In this document: in pieces, positions 7,842-16,586 of the stretch | How positions within the stretch are numbered: position 1 is the first letter of the stretch | Layout of the letters: each line of letters begins with the position of its first letter | Assembly (NCBI RefSeq): GCF_017942085.1 | Contig: NZ_JAGKSP010000005.1 | Span: 248,001 to 312,000 of the forward strand | Origin: Paenibacillus lignilyticus | GTDB taxonomy: Bacteria; Bacillota; Bacilli; Paenibacillales; Paenibacillaceae | DNA length: 64,000 bases | Direction of reading: 5' to 3' | Program-made: the position numbers and the translations under genes | The notes under the pieces: model-generated | Told to the model about the DNA's origin: nothing | What the model saw: the letters and a program-made list of their open reading frames with translations, nothing else | Databases searched by the model: none

Positions 7842-9079
7842 CGCCAATCCAAACCACGAAACGAGCGCTTAGGCGGTTTTTACTGGAAAAACAGCTTTTG
7901 CTTGATTCGCAGCCGTCATCCATGAATGTTAATGCAACGATGCCGCAACGTGTGCTTGATGTAATCCGGCAGCTGGAATGTATTCAGATCGACCCGGTAG
8001 CTGCGGTACGTCCGAATCAGCACTTGGCTTTGTCCGCAAGAATTCCCGGATATGAGCCTGATGCGCTGAATGTACTGCTGAGCAGCAATGAGGTTTTCGA
8101 ATACATGGCGAATGCGGCTTGTATCATCCCCATGAGCGATTACCCGTTTTTTGAACCTACAAGGCAGCGGTTGCGGGAAAACATTCAGCCTCATCTCGAT
8201 CAAATTGCGCCTGTCGTTGAACAGGTACTGCAAAGATTGGAGATGGAAGGACCGCTGTCTGCAAAATCCTTCGATTCGAGCGAGCGCGTACACGGGTATT
8301 GGGATAACGTTAACGTCAACGCGAAGACGAAAGCCACCTCACATGCACTGAATTTGTTAACTGACGCGGCTCAAATACGCATAGTAGGAAGAGAAGGTAA
8401 CCAGCGCAGGTTTCATCTCACCAGTCAAACTGTTCCTGCCCGGTTGATTCAGCAGGCGGAGAATATAGATGAACAGGTCGCTCTCGAAGCGATGCTGCTA
8501 AAGTATTTCCGGGCTTATCGCGTATTTGATGCAAGCGATCCTCGTTTAGGCTGGCAGCGACTGCGTGCCAGCGAGAGAAGAGAAACGATCGATTCCCACA
8601 TTAGAGAGGGGATCGTGTCCCCGGTCGATGTAACGGGTTTGGACAAGCCCTATTACATCTTAGCTGAAGATATGGAGCGTCTTCTTGCCCATATTGATGA
8701 AGAACGTGAGCTTCCTCATTACGAAGAGGACGCGGATGCAACCGTACATTTCTTGCCGCCGCTCGACAACCTGTTATGGAGCCGAAAAAGGCTGACCGAT
8801 TTATTCGAGTTCGATTATCGCTGGGAAATCTACACCCCTGCAGTCAAACGAACCTATGGCTACTATGCGATGCCGATCTTAGCGGGAGATCGATTCATTG
8901 GACGGATGGACCCGCGTCTGGATAAGAAACAAGGCCAATTGACGGTGGAGTACCTGCAAATTGACCCTGACATCGACTTCACCAAGAAGCTGAAAGATCA
9001 AGTTTACAGTTCACTAGAAGCGTTCGCTAAGGCTCATGGCGCGACTACCGTTTCCGTTGCCCGCCGTTCTTTTGAATAG
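7838..9079 (+). CDS. YcaQ-like winged-helix DNA glycosylase family protein
   Basis: A 413-residue member of the HTH_42/YcaQ family, whose characterised bacterial members (AlkX/YcaQ) unhook interstrand DNA crosslinks. Family hallmarks are the N-terminal region with LECIQIDPVAAVRPNQHLAL, and the SLYG/FE-type middle (EVFEYMANAACIIPM). Later comes the C-terminal FLPPLDNLLWSRKRLTDLF with FDYRWEIYTPAVKRTYGYY, then the PILAGDRFIGRMDPRLD block. The ATG overlaps the preceding stop by four bases. A role in repairing natural-product or alkylation lesions is inference; catalytic residues were not verified individually. Confidence 0.83.
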   Translation: MTPIQTTKRALRRFLLEKQLLLDSQPSSMNVNATMPQRVLDVIRQLECIQIDPVAAVRPNQHLALSARIPGYEPDALNVLLSSNEVFEYMANAACIIPMSDYPFFEPTRQRLRENIQPHLDQIAPVVEQVLQRLEMEGPLSAKSFDSSERVHGYWDNVNVNAKTKATSHALNLLTDAAQIRIVGREGNQRRFHLTSQTVPARLIQQAENIDEQVALEAMLLKYFRAYRVFDASDPRLGWQRLRASERRETIDSHIREGIVSPVDVTGLDKPYYILAEDMERLLAHIDEERELPHYEEDADATVHFLPPLDNLLWSRKRLTDLFEFDYRWEIYTPAVKRTYGYYAMPILAGDRFIGRMDPRLDKKQGQLTVEYLQIDPDIDFTKKLKDQVYSSLEAFAKAHGATTVSVARRSFE

Positions 9080-9112
9080 TTTGCGATTTTTGAATTTTTT
9101 TTGAAAATATAG

Positions 9113-9141
9113 TTTACCTCGCCACGGTTATTTGATACTAT
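9113..9141 (+). promoter_or_regulatory. SigmaA-like promoter of the asd T-box leader
   Basis: TTTACC and TACTAT are separated by 17 bases, a reasonable match to the vegetative -35/-10 boxes. The expected transcript start falls just before the first T-box stem. Confidence 0.5.
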
Positions 9142-9154
9142 AAACGAAATGTTA

Positions 9155-9448
9155 AAATGCGATGAAGAGACGAGTAAATAAAAGAAACCTTTCACAGAGA
9201 GCTCCGGCAGCTGCAAAGGAGTAAAGGGTTCATTATTGAAAAAAGACTCTGAGCAGCACATCGGCAACCTACTGCAGGGGATGGTGTGACAGGAGCTCCT
9301 GTTACAGAGCTAGAGTATAAACATGACGGGTTCATGTCGTACTCGAAGAGGCTGAAATGGCGACATGTCAGCGAATTTGGAGTGGTACCACGAGCGGATC
9401 AATCTCGTCTCCAAGACTTATTAAAGTCTTGGAGGTGGGATTTTTTTT
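9155..9448 (+). ncRNA. T-box leader (probably tRNA-Lys responsive) upstream of asd
   Basis: A classic T-box leader. Stem I begins with GATGAAGAGACGAGTA (kink-turn and AGTA S-turn), pairs CGATG with CATCG at the base, and carries the distal AGAGAGCTCC...GGAG hairpin. The specifier loop after TTATT reads GAAAAAAGACTC, so the specifier is AAA (9242-9244) or AAG (9243-9245), both lysine. The T-box core TGGTACC is at 9383-9389; TGGT pairs with an ACCA tRNA end. The terminator CTCCAAGACT/AGTCTTGGAG at 9409-9434 is followed by T8. Uncharged tRNA should allow read-through into asd. Confidence 0.88.
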
Positions 9449-9548
9449 ATTGGTTCAGAGGAAACACCGCTCGTTTGCACGCATAAGGTACTCCAAATCA
9501 AACTTTACCGGAGTATGAGAAACCATTCTGAAGGGGATTGAATTGCTA

Positions 9549-10634
9549 ATGACTAACAAACTAAGAGTCGGTATTGTCGGAGGAACAGGCATGGTCGGCC
9601 AGCGTTTTGTACAGCTGCTGGATCAGCACCCATGGTTTGAAGTAACGGCGATTGCTGCCAGCAGCAGCTCCGCTGGTAAAACATATGAAGAAGCGGTAAA
9701 AGGAAGATGGAAGCTGTCCGGTTCTATACCGGACGGAGTGAAACAAATCGTCGTTCAGGATGCTTCCCAAGTAGAAGAAGTCTCCGCTCACGTCGATTTT
9801 GTATTCTGCGCCGTGGATATGAAGAAAGATGAGATCAAAGCGCTGGAAGAAGCTTATGCCCGTACAGGCACGCCCGTTGTTTCCAATAACTCCGCTCATC
9901 GCTGGACGCCGGATGTTCCTATGGTCATTCCGGAAATTAACCCAAGCCATCTTGAAGTCATTGCGGCGCAAAGAAAACGTCTGGGCACTTCCAAGGGATT
10001 CATCGCGGTTAAGCCTAACTGCTCGATCCAAAGCTATGTACCGGCACTTCACGCATTGCTCGATTTCAAGCCTACTCAAGTAGTGGCTTCGACTTACCAA
10101 GCGATCTCCGGTGCCGGTAAAAACTTCACCGACTGGCCGGATATGTTAGATAATGTCATTCCGTACATTGGCGGCGAAGAAGAGAAAAGTGAGCAAGAAC
10201 CGCTTCGCATCTGGGGAAGCGTTGAGAATGGCGAAATCGTGAAAGCGAGTGCTCCGCACATCACAACGCAATGTATCCGCGTTCCGGTAACGGATGGCCA
10301 TCTGGCTACCGTATTCGCTTCGTTCGAGAATAAACCGGCGAAAGAAGAAATTCTTGCGCGCTGGAAGGCATATCAAGGACGTCCGCAAGAGCTTGGCCTG
10401 CCAAGTGCGCCGAAACAGTTCATCACGTATTTCGAAGAAGAGAACCGGCCGCAAACGAAGCTGGATCGTGATATCGAGAACGGTATGGGCGTTTCCGTCG
10501 GCAGATTGCGCGAGGATTCCCTCTACGATTATAAATTCGTAGGGTTGTCGCACAATACTCTGCGCGGTGCGGCGGGCGGTGCCGTTCTGATCGCTGAATT
10601 GCTGAAAGCAGAAGGTTACATTCAAGCCAAATAA
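9549..10634 (+). CDS. asd: Aspartate-semialdehyde dehydrogenase
   Basis: Reduces aspartyl phosphate to aspartate semialdehyde, the branch point to lysine/diaminopimelate, threonine and methionine. An N-terminal NADP fold (RVGIVGGTGMVGQRFVQLL) is followed by the catalytic Cys in KPNCSIQ near residue 157. The downstream QAISGAGKNFTDWPDM loop and the C-terminal GLSHNTLRGAAGGAVLIAE close the fold. At about 361 residues and with this active-site wording it belongs to the archaeal/fungal-type Asd branch rather than the shorter enterobacterial form. AAGGGG lies before both TTG 9543 and ATG 9549; either may be used. Expression is controlled by the T-box leader. Confidence 0.93.
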   Translation: MTNKLRVGIVGGTGMVGQRFVQLLDQHPWFEVTAIAASSSSAGKTYEEAVKGRWKLSGSIPDGVKQIVVQDASQVEEVSAHVDFVFCAVDMKKDEIKALEEAYARTGTPVVSNNSAHRWTPDVPMVIPEINPSHLEVIAAQRKRLGTSKGFIAVKPNCSIQSYVPALHALLDFKPTQVVASTYQAISGAGKNFTDWPDMLDNVIPYIGGEEEKSEQEPLRIWGSVENGEIVKASAPHITTQCIRVPVTDGHLATVFASFENKPAKEEILARWKAYQGRPQELGLPSAPKQFITYFEEENRPQTKLDRDIENGMGVSVGRLREDSLYDYKFVGLSHNTLRGAAGGAVLIAELLKAEGYIQAK

Positions 10635-10649
10635 ATCGCAAAGTCACCA

Positions 10650-10693
10650 TACAGAAACAGCAAGCACGCTGATGTGCTTGCTGTTTCTGCATA
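10650..10693. terminator. Terminator hairpin between asd and the convergent unknown gene
   Basis: A perfect 16-bp stem, CAGAAACAGCAAGCAC against GTGCTTGCTGTTTCTG, with a six-base loop lies between two convergent genes. It lacks a long T-run on either side but its strength and position support termination in both directions. Confidence 0.65.
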
Positions 10694-10706
10694 TAGGATG
10701 CAAAGA

Positions 10707-13193
10707 TCAGTTGTAGCTACGCAGTACGAAAGCAGGTTTGTTATCGACATCGACATCGATGGTCATAGCCTCATAATAACCATCTGTTATCGACCGTTGT
10801 ATCGCCTCGGTTTGAAGATCGATCTTAATCACTTCGGTAACATATAAATTACGCCCGTCCTGATTGTCCTGTTCATGGGTATAGCGGTCATTTTGGTTAT
10901 AATGCAGCAAGAAATACAGATTCCCATCATGCAGGTTGAGCTCTCCGAGATCGGCGTAATTTTGCCTGAACAGAGTACTTACGGATTCACGTTTCAGATT
11001 AATCTTCAATATGCGGTACCCTTGCAGAAGGTAGAGGGTATCGGATTGACTATCCAGGATGTATGAATTCTCGCCTTGTGTCGTACGATCGTAAATCCCA
11101 TCAGGCGTAGAACGCGGGAATACGATGGTGCCCAGCCGTTTCCCTTTACGATCGAATCGTTCCAGACGTCGGTCAAGCAACACGATAATCTCATCCTGAT
11201 GGGGAAATATCCGCACATGGGCCATCATGTTCTCGTTATCGCTTAAGTAGAAGGAGCGATATTGTTTCTTCTTGTCTTGCACCTGATACAAAGTACCGAG
11301 GAGGTAATACCAGGTGATTCCGCTATCCTTGTCGATATACCACTCTTGCTCATGAAAGTTGGGATAGTCCGCTTTGCTCAGCTTAGCAGTCGACTGATAG
11401 CTCTGCGATTTGACGTTGATCCGGTTCAAACCCCGATCAACGATCCAGGTAAGCGCAGTGGAAGCGATCTGCAGCTGTTTTCCTTTGAGCGTCAGCTTAT
11501 AGGGAGTGGGAATGTAGATTACAGCCGTTATCTCCAGCCTGTCATTCAGCTTAATTACCCGTGATGCTTCCGTATCCGTAACAATCCAACTGCCTTGCCA
11601 TCGCAAGAAATCCCGGACGCCGATTCCTCCGGCGGCTTCTCCAATCTTAACGGTCACCGTTACAGGCAGCTCGCCGATTTCCGTTAACGCTCCGGATTCG
11701 TATGCATAGAAATGACGATCAACCAATACGAACCAGCTGGAACCAATCTTACGGAATGTTTTGGCATAGCTATAATCTTCTTCGCGGTAGAGCTTATCTA
11801 CTGCTTCGTGCAGATCCTCTGGTATAGCAGCATTCGTATTGTCTTCTTCGAAGGTCCATGCCAGTATCGGGTGACTGAATGTTGCGTAGGGCTTGCGATT
11901 CTCATTCTTGACGGTGAAATTCTGAAGTGGGGAAGCCCAGATGGAATCCGGCTTTGCGTTATCGGTATTAATGAGATCAGGCCAGGATAGGGAGATGATC
12001 TTGCCGTTATCTTCATAATCAACCTGCGACCCGCGAGAAGCGATCCAGGTGAGCCCCGTTGTTGGGAACTGCGTGAATGCAGGCGGGTATTTCGCAATCA
12101 TATCGGATACAGATTCAGCTCCGGATTCGGCTTCGGAATCGCTTCGAACCTCTTCCGGGTACTGAAGGATTTCCAGTTTGTCAGGCCCGACATGAGTGAA
12201 CGTACGGAAATTGAATGCTTGCCAATCTTGCTCCCATAGCCTTGGTTCAACCGGAAGCGGGCTGAGTTCATAGCTCAGGAATGACATGAATTCTTCACCG
12301 GCTTGGTTGCGGAAGAGTCCGATCAGCTGCGGGGTATCCTCCAAGAAAGGTATCCGTTTCACTTGCAGCAATTCATACCCGACATACCGTCTCACGAGAT
12401 AGTAGGGGTCTTTGAAGTAGACAATGCTGCTTCCCTCATCCAGGAATGTGTAAACCGTCGGGCCTTCCGGTAACGGAAATACGCGATTGTTAGCTAATAC
12501 TTGCGATTTAGGAATGATATCCGAGGTCTCGGGCACTGGAGCAGCGGTTGTTCCTCTATCGATGGTTTCCCAGCCGTCGTGCGAAGGGTCAAATACTTCC
12601 TCAGAGAAGCCTGATCCGTTGCGTACCTTCAGGAGGAACAGCCTTGGTTCCTCAGTAAGCCGGATCGACAATACTTCATGCGGCCCGAAGAAAAGGGTCG
12701 TATCCTCAATGACAACCGGCGCCGGCTCTATACGAATGGCGATCCACGCCCCGGTTGCGTTAGAAACCCCATCTTGAGCGCTATTCTCGGTAATCTGTGC
12801 TCCTATGAGCAGGTAATCTCCATTCAACCATGCTTCCAGCGGGAGGGCAGTTTTCCATTCATATAGGAGTTGCTTATCGGTTCCGTCTGTTGAGTAAAAT
12901 AGTTGAAGCTCTTGCACGTAAATCATGGCTTGATCTTGCTTCCAGAGCACGCGAGCATCCTTCGAGTCGGCATTAAATTCGCCTTCAGAAGGCTTCCAAT
13001 CCGAATTTACAGGGGGTGATGGGGATTGATTCTCGGCAACGTTTGCAGCGGTTGGAGTTGGGTCTACGATTGCCGTCTTCTCCGAAGGAGAACTCCTATC
13101 TTCCGATAGCCCATGAAAATAGAAAAATGCGATTGTTAGCAAAGAAAGTGCGATGAAGGTGATAATGATGAGCATACGACTTTGTGATTTCAT
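10707..13193 (-). CDS. Large membrane-anchored extracellular protein, unknown function
   Basis: An 828-residue protein that I do not recognise. An uncleaved signal anchor (MLIIITFIALSLLTIAFFYF, about residues 7-26) is followed by a Ser/Pro-rich linker and then a long, tyrosine/tryptophan-rich region of short beta strands with regular aromatic and Asp/Gly turns. That pattern suggests one or more beta-propellers (inference only). ATG 13193 is preferred because GAGGAG lies nine bases upstream. It is monocistronic, ends in a strong hairpin, and shares no visible operon. It is probably an outer-surface sensor or scaffold. Confidence 0.75.
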   Translation of the reverse strand: MKSQSRMLIIITFIALSLLTIAFFYFHGLSEDRSSPSEKTAIVDPTPTAANVAENQSPSPPVNSDWKPSEGEFNADSKDARVLWKQDQAMIYVQELQLFYSTDGTDKQLLYEWKTALPLEAWLNGDYLLIGAQITENSAQDGVSNATGAWIAIRIEPAPVVIEDTTLFFGPHEVLSIRLTEEPRLFLLKVRNGSGFSEEVFDPSHDGWETIDRGTTAAPVPETSDIIPKSQVLANNRVFPLPEGPTVYTFLDEGSSIVYFKDPYYLVRRYVGYELLQVKRIPFLEDTPQLIGLFRNQAGEEFMSFLSYELSPLPVEPRLWEQDWQAFNFRTFTHVGPDKLEILQYPEEVRSDSEAESGAESVSDMIAKYPPAFTQFPTTGLTWIASRGSQVDYEDNGKIISLSWPDLINTDNAKPDSIWASPLQNFTVKNENRKPYATFSHPILAWTFEEDNTNAAIPEDLHEAVDKLYREEDYSYAKTFRKIGSSWFVLVDRHFYAYESGALTEIGELPVTVTVKIGEAAGGIGVRDFLRWQGSWIVTDTEASRVIKLNDRLEITAVIYIPTPYKLTLKGKQLQIASTALTWIVDRGLNRINVKSQSYQSTAKLSKADYPNFHEQEWYIDKDSGITWYYLLGTLYQVQDKKKQYRSFYLSDNENMMAHVRIFPHQDEIIVLLDRRLERFDRKGKRLGTIVFPRSTPDGIYDRTTQGENSYILDSQSDTLYLLQGYRILKINLKRESVSTLFRQNYADLGELNLHDGNLYFLLHYNQNDRYTHEQDNQDGRNLYVTEVIKIDLQTEAIQRSITDGYYEAMTIDVDVDNKPAFVLRSYN

Positions 13194-13307
13194 ATGGCCA
13201 CACTCCTCAATACTACCCAAGTAATCTCAATGATTAGACGTCATTTGGTGGGAAAAGTTGCTAGTTTACCCGATCATTTTGAAGGGTTGATCTCACATTC
13301 AACAGCC

Positions 13308-13339
13308 AAAGAAAGAGAGTCGGTGCGACTCTCTTTCTT
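13308..13339 (-). terminator. Terminator of a small unit, bidirectional
   Basis: AAAGAAAGAGAGTCG pairs with CGACTCTCTTTCTT across a three-base loop, with T-rich flanks on both strands. It lies just after the stop of the lipoprotein gene at 13348 on the minus strand. Confidence 0.7.
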
Positions 13340-13347
13340 GACAAACA

Positions 13348-13938
13348 TTATGATGGTCTCGTGAAAAGCTGATTGATCGTTTCCATCGCAAGATTGACAT
13401 TGATTAAGGCCTGCTTAATCATCGCCTCGTCCATCACGGCTGACTGGCTACCTTGCTGTATCGGCTGTTTATAAGCGATTTGCTCCATGAGTTTATTGTT
13501 TTCCTCGATTCGAAATTCGGTTATCGCTTCAAGTGATTTCAGATGCTGTTCATACTTTTCACGATCAACGGACTTATATGGCGTACCATGTTCTAATGAA
13601 ATCAAGGCATCCTCAAAGAAATACTTCATATAAATGACTATAGGGCCTGCCAACAGGTCTTTCATCGTTGCCAATTCTTCCTCCGTTGCGCCAACCTCAT
13701 CTACCAGTTCCCAGAACTGCCGATGCGTTTCAGGGGTTAGATTGTTACGATTGCGCAATACCCGCGCAAGAATTTCTTGAAAAATGTCCTTCTGATGCTC
13801 AGTCATGTTCGCAGTAAGGGTCTTCTGCGGTTCTTCTGCGTCCGTAGTAGGTTGGTTTGTGTTCACAGTACAACCAACGAGCATAACGACGGCCAGTAAG
13901 GAAATGATCAGCTTTTTCAGATTGATCGACACTCCCAT
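13348..13938 (-). CDS. Small lipoprotein, unknown function
   Basis: A secreted lipoprotein of about 196 residues with signal sequence KKLIISLLAVVMLVGC; the lipobox VMLVGC marks Cys about residue 23. The mature part is helical, Glu/Lys/Gln-rich and hydrophilic, with no enzyme motif seen. ATG 13938 is a plausible start but no good ribosome site is visible; GTG 13932 is an alternative. No family name can be given. Confidence 0.7.
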   Translation of the reverse strand: MGVSINLKKLIISLLAVVMLVGCTVNTNQPTTDAEEPQKTLTANMTEHQKDIFQEILARVLRNRNNLTPETHRQFWELVDEVGATEEELATMKDLLAGPIVIYMKYFFEDALISLEHGTPYKSVDREKYEQHLKSLEAITEFRIEENNKLMEQIAYKQPIQQGSQSAVMDEAMIKQALINVNLAMETINQLFTRPS

Positions 13939-14047
13939 CGGGCAACAATGCTGTGGAATTGCATACGCAGATGTATATGCATAAAAATCCACTACAGCAC
14001 AGGAATATTCATCGATTTATCACTTGATTTAGGAGGGCGGCGGGCAC

Positions 14048-14344
14048 TTGAAAGTAAAATATGGACTAGTTTCATTGTTGATTGTGGTAATTGTTTTCTT
14101 GTTAACGGGATGTGTGCCCGGAGATGGGACGAATACGGTGAATCATCCTGCAGGCTTTTTCTGGGGGATCTGGCATGGCTGGGTTGCACCGATTTCCCTA
14201 ATCATTGGCATCTTTAAGCCTCATATCCGAGTTTATGAAGCTCTGAATACAGGCTGGTGGTACGATGCAGGGTTCTACATCGCCGTTATCTGCGGGTTTG
14301 GCGGGATATCCTTCCGTCGACGGAAGAAAGTAAAACAGGATTAG
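14048..14344 (+). CDS. Small membrane lipoprotein-like protein
   Basis: A 98-residue protein starting at TTG 14048 after AGGAGGG. Residues 6-22 form a signal (LVSLLIVVIVFLLTGC) with a lipobox Cys. Two further hydrophobic segments follow (FFWGIWHGWVAPISLIIGIF and AGFYIAVICGFGGI), then a basic RRRKKVK end. The arrangement matches a family of short hypothetical membrane proteins in bacilli; no function is known to me. Confidence 0.75.
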   Translation: MKVKYGLVSLLIVVIVFLLTGCVPGDGTNTVNHPAGFFWGIWHGWVAPISLIIGIFKPHIRVYEALNTGWWYDAGFYIAVICGFGGISFRRRKKVKQD

Positions 14345-14489
14345 TGTATGGTATAAGATGGGATGGTCGATATATTCGACTGTCCCATTATTTGGTATGA
14401 TCTCATTAGGAATGAATGGATGAATGTTATAAGTTACATAATTTTAATTATGTAAACTAAATTACGGATTTCAGAGGAGGCTAACAGAC

Positions 14490-15014
14490 ATGATGGAAAC
14501 GAAGCGTTTAATCATTAGAGATTTTATAGCTTCCGATTTGGAAGCTGTCCATGCGTATGCCTCAGATCCATTGGTCTGTACCCATACCATATGGGGGCCA
14601 AACACAATCGAAGATACACAGCATTATCTCAACAGTGTTATTGAAATGCAGGGACAGCAGCCGCGCATGGATTACGAGTTTGCAGTTGTTCTGAAGGAAA
14701 GCGGGGAATTGATCGGCGGTTGCGGCATGCATATCGGGAACCCTCTGCAAGCGGAGCTGGGCTATTGCTTCAATCGTGCATTCTGGGGCAACGGTTATGC
14801 CACGGAAGCGGCGGCTGCCTTATTGCAGCTGGGTTTCCGCGAGCATGGACTTCACCGCATGTATGCAACCTGCCGGCCGGATAACGTAGGCTCAGCTGCG
14901 GTGCTGCAACGAATCGGCATGAAATTCGAAGGTCATCTGAGAGAACATATGCGGCACAAAGGAAAGTGGCATGACTCCTATCAATATTCCATTTTAGAGT
15001 ATGAATGGGCGTAA
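14490..15014 (+). CDS. GNAT N-acetyltransferase (RimJ/RimL type)
   Basis: An acetyl-CoA-dependent N-acetyltransferase of 174 residues. It opens with the typical METKRLIIRDF strand, has the GYCFNRAFWGNGYATEA pyrophosphate-binding motif A (G-x-G-Y-A-T-E-A), and closes with ENVGSAA-like VLQRIGMKFEGHLREH. Members acetylate protein N termini or small amines; the substrate here is unknown. GAGGAGG is near the start, and a 10-base overlap of reading frames leads into the following MDR gene. Confidence 0.88.
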   Translation: MMETKRLIIRDFIASDLEAVHAYASDPLVCTHTIWGPNTIEDTQHYLNSVIEMQGQQPRMDYEFAVVLKESGELIGGCGMHIGNPLQAELGYCFNRAFWGNGYATEAAAALLQLGFREHGLHRMYATCRPDNVGSAAVLQRIGMKFEGHLREHMRHKGKWHDSYQYSILEYEWA

Positions 15015-15037
15015 ATCCGTATCGGACGGAGATGATC

Positions 15038-16018
15038 ATGATGATGAAAGCAATCGTGTACACATCGTATGGGCAACCGGAAGTTTTATCCCTTCAGGAG
15101 GTACCCAAACCTACTCCTAAAGACAATGAAGTCCTTATTCAGGTTCATGCGGCATCCGTGAATTCTTGGGATTGGGATCTGCTTAGAGGCGTTCCGTATT
15201 TGGTTCGACTCGGAGGACTGCGGGGACCTAGATACCCTATTCTCGGAGCTGACGTGGCAGGACGAATAGTATCAGTTGGAAAGGAAATAAAGCAGCTGCG
15301 TGCAGGTGATGAGGTGTTCGGTGACATCTCGGGATGCAACTGGGGAGGTTTTGCAGAATATGTATGTGCGAGAGAAACAGCCTTATCGATTAAGCCGGAC
15401 GGCATGTCATTCGAGGAAGCAGCAGCCTTACCGCAAGCAGCTGTTCTTGCTCTGCAGGGGCTTCGAAAAGGCGAGCTCCGAGAGGGTCACAAAGTACTCA
15501 TTAATGGCGCCGGTGGAGGAGTGGGGACATTTGCACTTCAAATTGCAAAGTCATACGGTGCTGAAGTAACCGCTGTAGACCACGGGAGCAAATTAGAACT
15601 TTTACGTTCGCTTGGCGCGGACAAAGTCATTGATTATACGAAAGAAGATTTTACACATAATCGTCACCGGCGTTATGATCTGATTCTTGATGTTGCTGGT
15701 TTTCGCTCCATGTTCGATTACAAACGTGCATTAGCGCCTACAGGTATTTATGTCATGATTGGCGGTTCGACGCCTCGGATCCTTCAGTTAATCATTGTCG
15801 GGGCATGGGCGAAACGAACCGGAAACAAGAAAATGAATCTCTTACTGCACAAACCAAGCAGAGACGATCAAGATACCATCGGGAAGCTCTATGAAACCGG
15901 TCAAATCAAACCCGTTATTGATCGGAAATACCTTTTAAGCCAAACAGCCGATGCGCTGAAACGGCTCGGAGAAGGCAATGCGAAGGGGAAATTGATCATT
16001 CAGGTGATGGGGAAATGA
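15038..16018 (+). CDS. MDR-family NAD(P)-dependent oxidoreductase (quinone reductase-like)
   Basis: A medium-chain dehydrogenase/reductase of about 326 residues that probably reduces quinones or enones with NADPH. The N-terminal GroES-like domain (HAASVNSWDWDLLRGV, then LGADVAGRIVSVG) lacks the zinc ligands of alcohol dehydrogenases. The nucleotide fold is VLINGAGGGVGTFALQIAK near residue 150. Several in-frame ATGs exist between 15032 and 15044; GACGGAG at about 15025-15031 fits 15038 or 15041. It follows the acetyltransferase closely and may be co-transcribed. Confidence 0.87.
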   Translation: MMMKAIVYTSYGQPEVLSLQEVPKPTPKDNEVLIQVHAASVNSWDWDLLRGVPYLVRLGGLRGPRYPILGADVAGRIVSVGKEIKQLRAGDEVFGDISGCNWGGFAEYVCARETALSIKPDGMSFEEAAALPQAAVLALQGLRKGELREGHKVLINGAGGGVGTFALQIAKSYGAEVTAVDHGSKLELLRSLGADKVIDYTKEDFTHNRHRRYDLILDVAGFRSMFDYKRALAPTGIYVMIGGSTPRILQLIIVGAWAKRTGNKKMNLLLHKPSRDDQDTIGKLYETGQIKPVIDRKYLLSQTADALKRLGEGNAKGKLIIQVMGK

Positions 16019-16097
16019 GTTTTATACATATCGACTTCACTTAGCTGGGCTAGTATAATGAGTGGATAAAATCCTACAGACAGTGGAGTGTAGACCT

Positions 16098-16553
16098 ATG
16101 GAAATTAGAATCGATGATCTTACGGGAGCCCAAATCATTGCGCTAATTGAGGAGCATGTTCAGAATATGGCTGAGCAATCTCCTGAAGAAAGCATGCATG
16201 CGCTGGACCTTGATGGACTTAAACAACCGGACATTACGTTCTGGAGCGCTTGGGATGGAGAGGAATTACTCGGCTGCGGCGCCATTAAGGAGCTGGATGC
16301 GGGGCATGGCGAGATTAAATCCATGCGGACTTCGGAGCGTCATTTGCGCAAAGGAGTTGCGAAGCGACTGCTTGAACATATGATCGCGGAAGCGAAGAAA
16401 CGCGGGTATACACGGTTAAGTTTGGAGACGGGATCGCTGGAATCGTACAACCCTGCCAAGAGGCTTTATACCAATCTAGGGTTCGAAGAATGTGAGCCGT
16501 TCGCAGATTATGTAGTAGACCCTTACAGTGTTTTTATGACGAAAGCGTTATAA
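16098..16553 (+). CDS. GNAT N-acetyltransferase (YsnE-like)
   Basis: A 151-residue GNAT enzyme with the core IKSMRTSERHLRKGVAKRLLEHM motif (R-x-x-G-x-A acetyl-CoA loop written RKGVAK) and the C-terminal Y-x-x-L-G-F-E element (LYTNLGFEECEPF). ATG 16098 has GTGGAG upstream and matches the family's start MEIRIDDL; the longer frame is not convincing. The substrate is unknown. It lies 33 bases before the LysR gene. Confidence 0.87.
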   Translation: MEIRIDDLTGAQIIALIEEHVQNMAEQSPEESMHALDLDGLKQPDITFWSAWDGEELLGCGAIKELDAGHGEIKSMRTSERHLRKGVAKRLLEHMIAEAKKRGYTRLSLETGSLESYNPAKRLYTNLGFEECEPFADYVVDPYSVFMTKAL

Positions 16554-16586
16554 ATATACAGTCGTACATCTGAAGGACTGATAATC

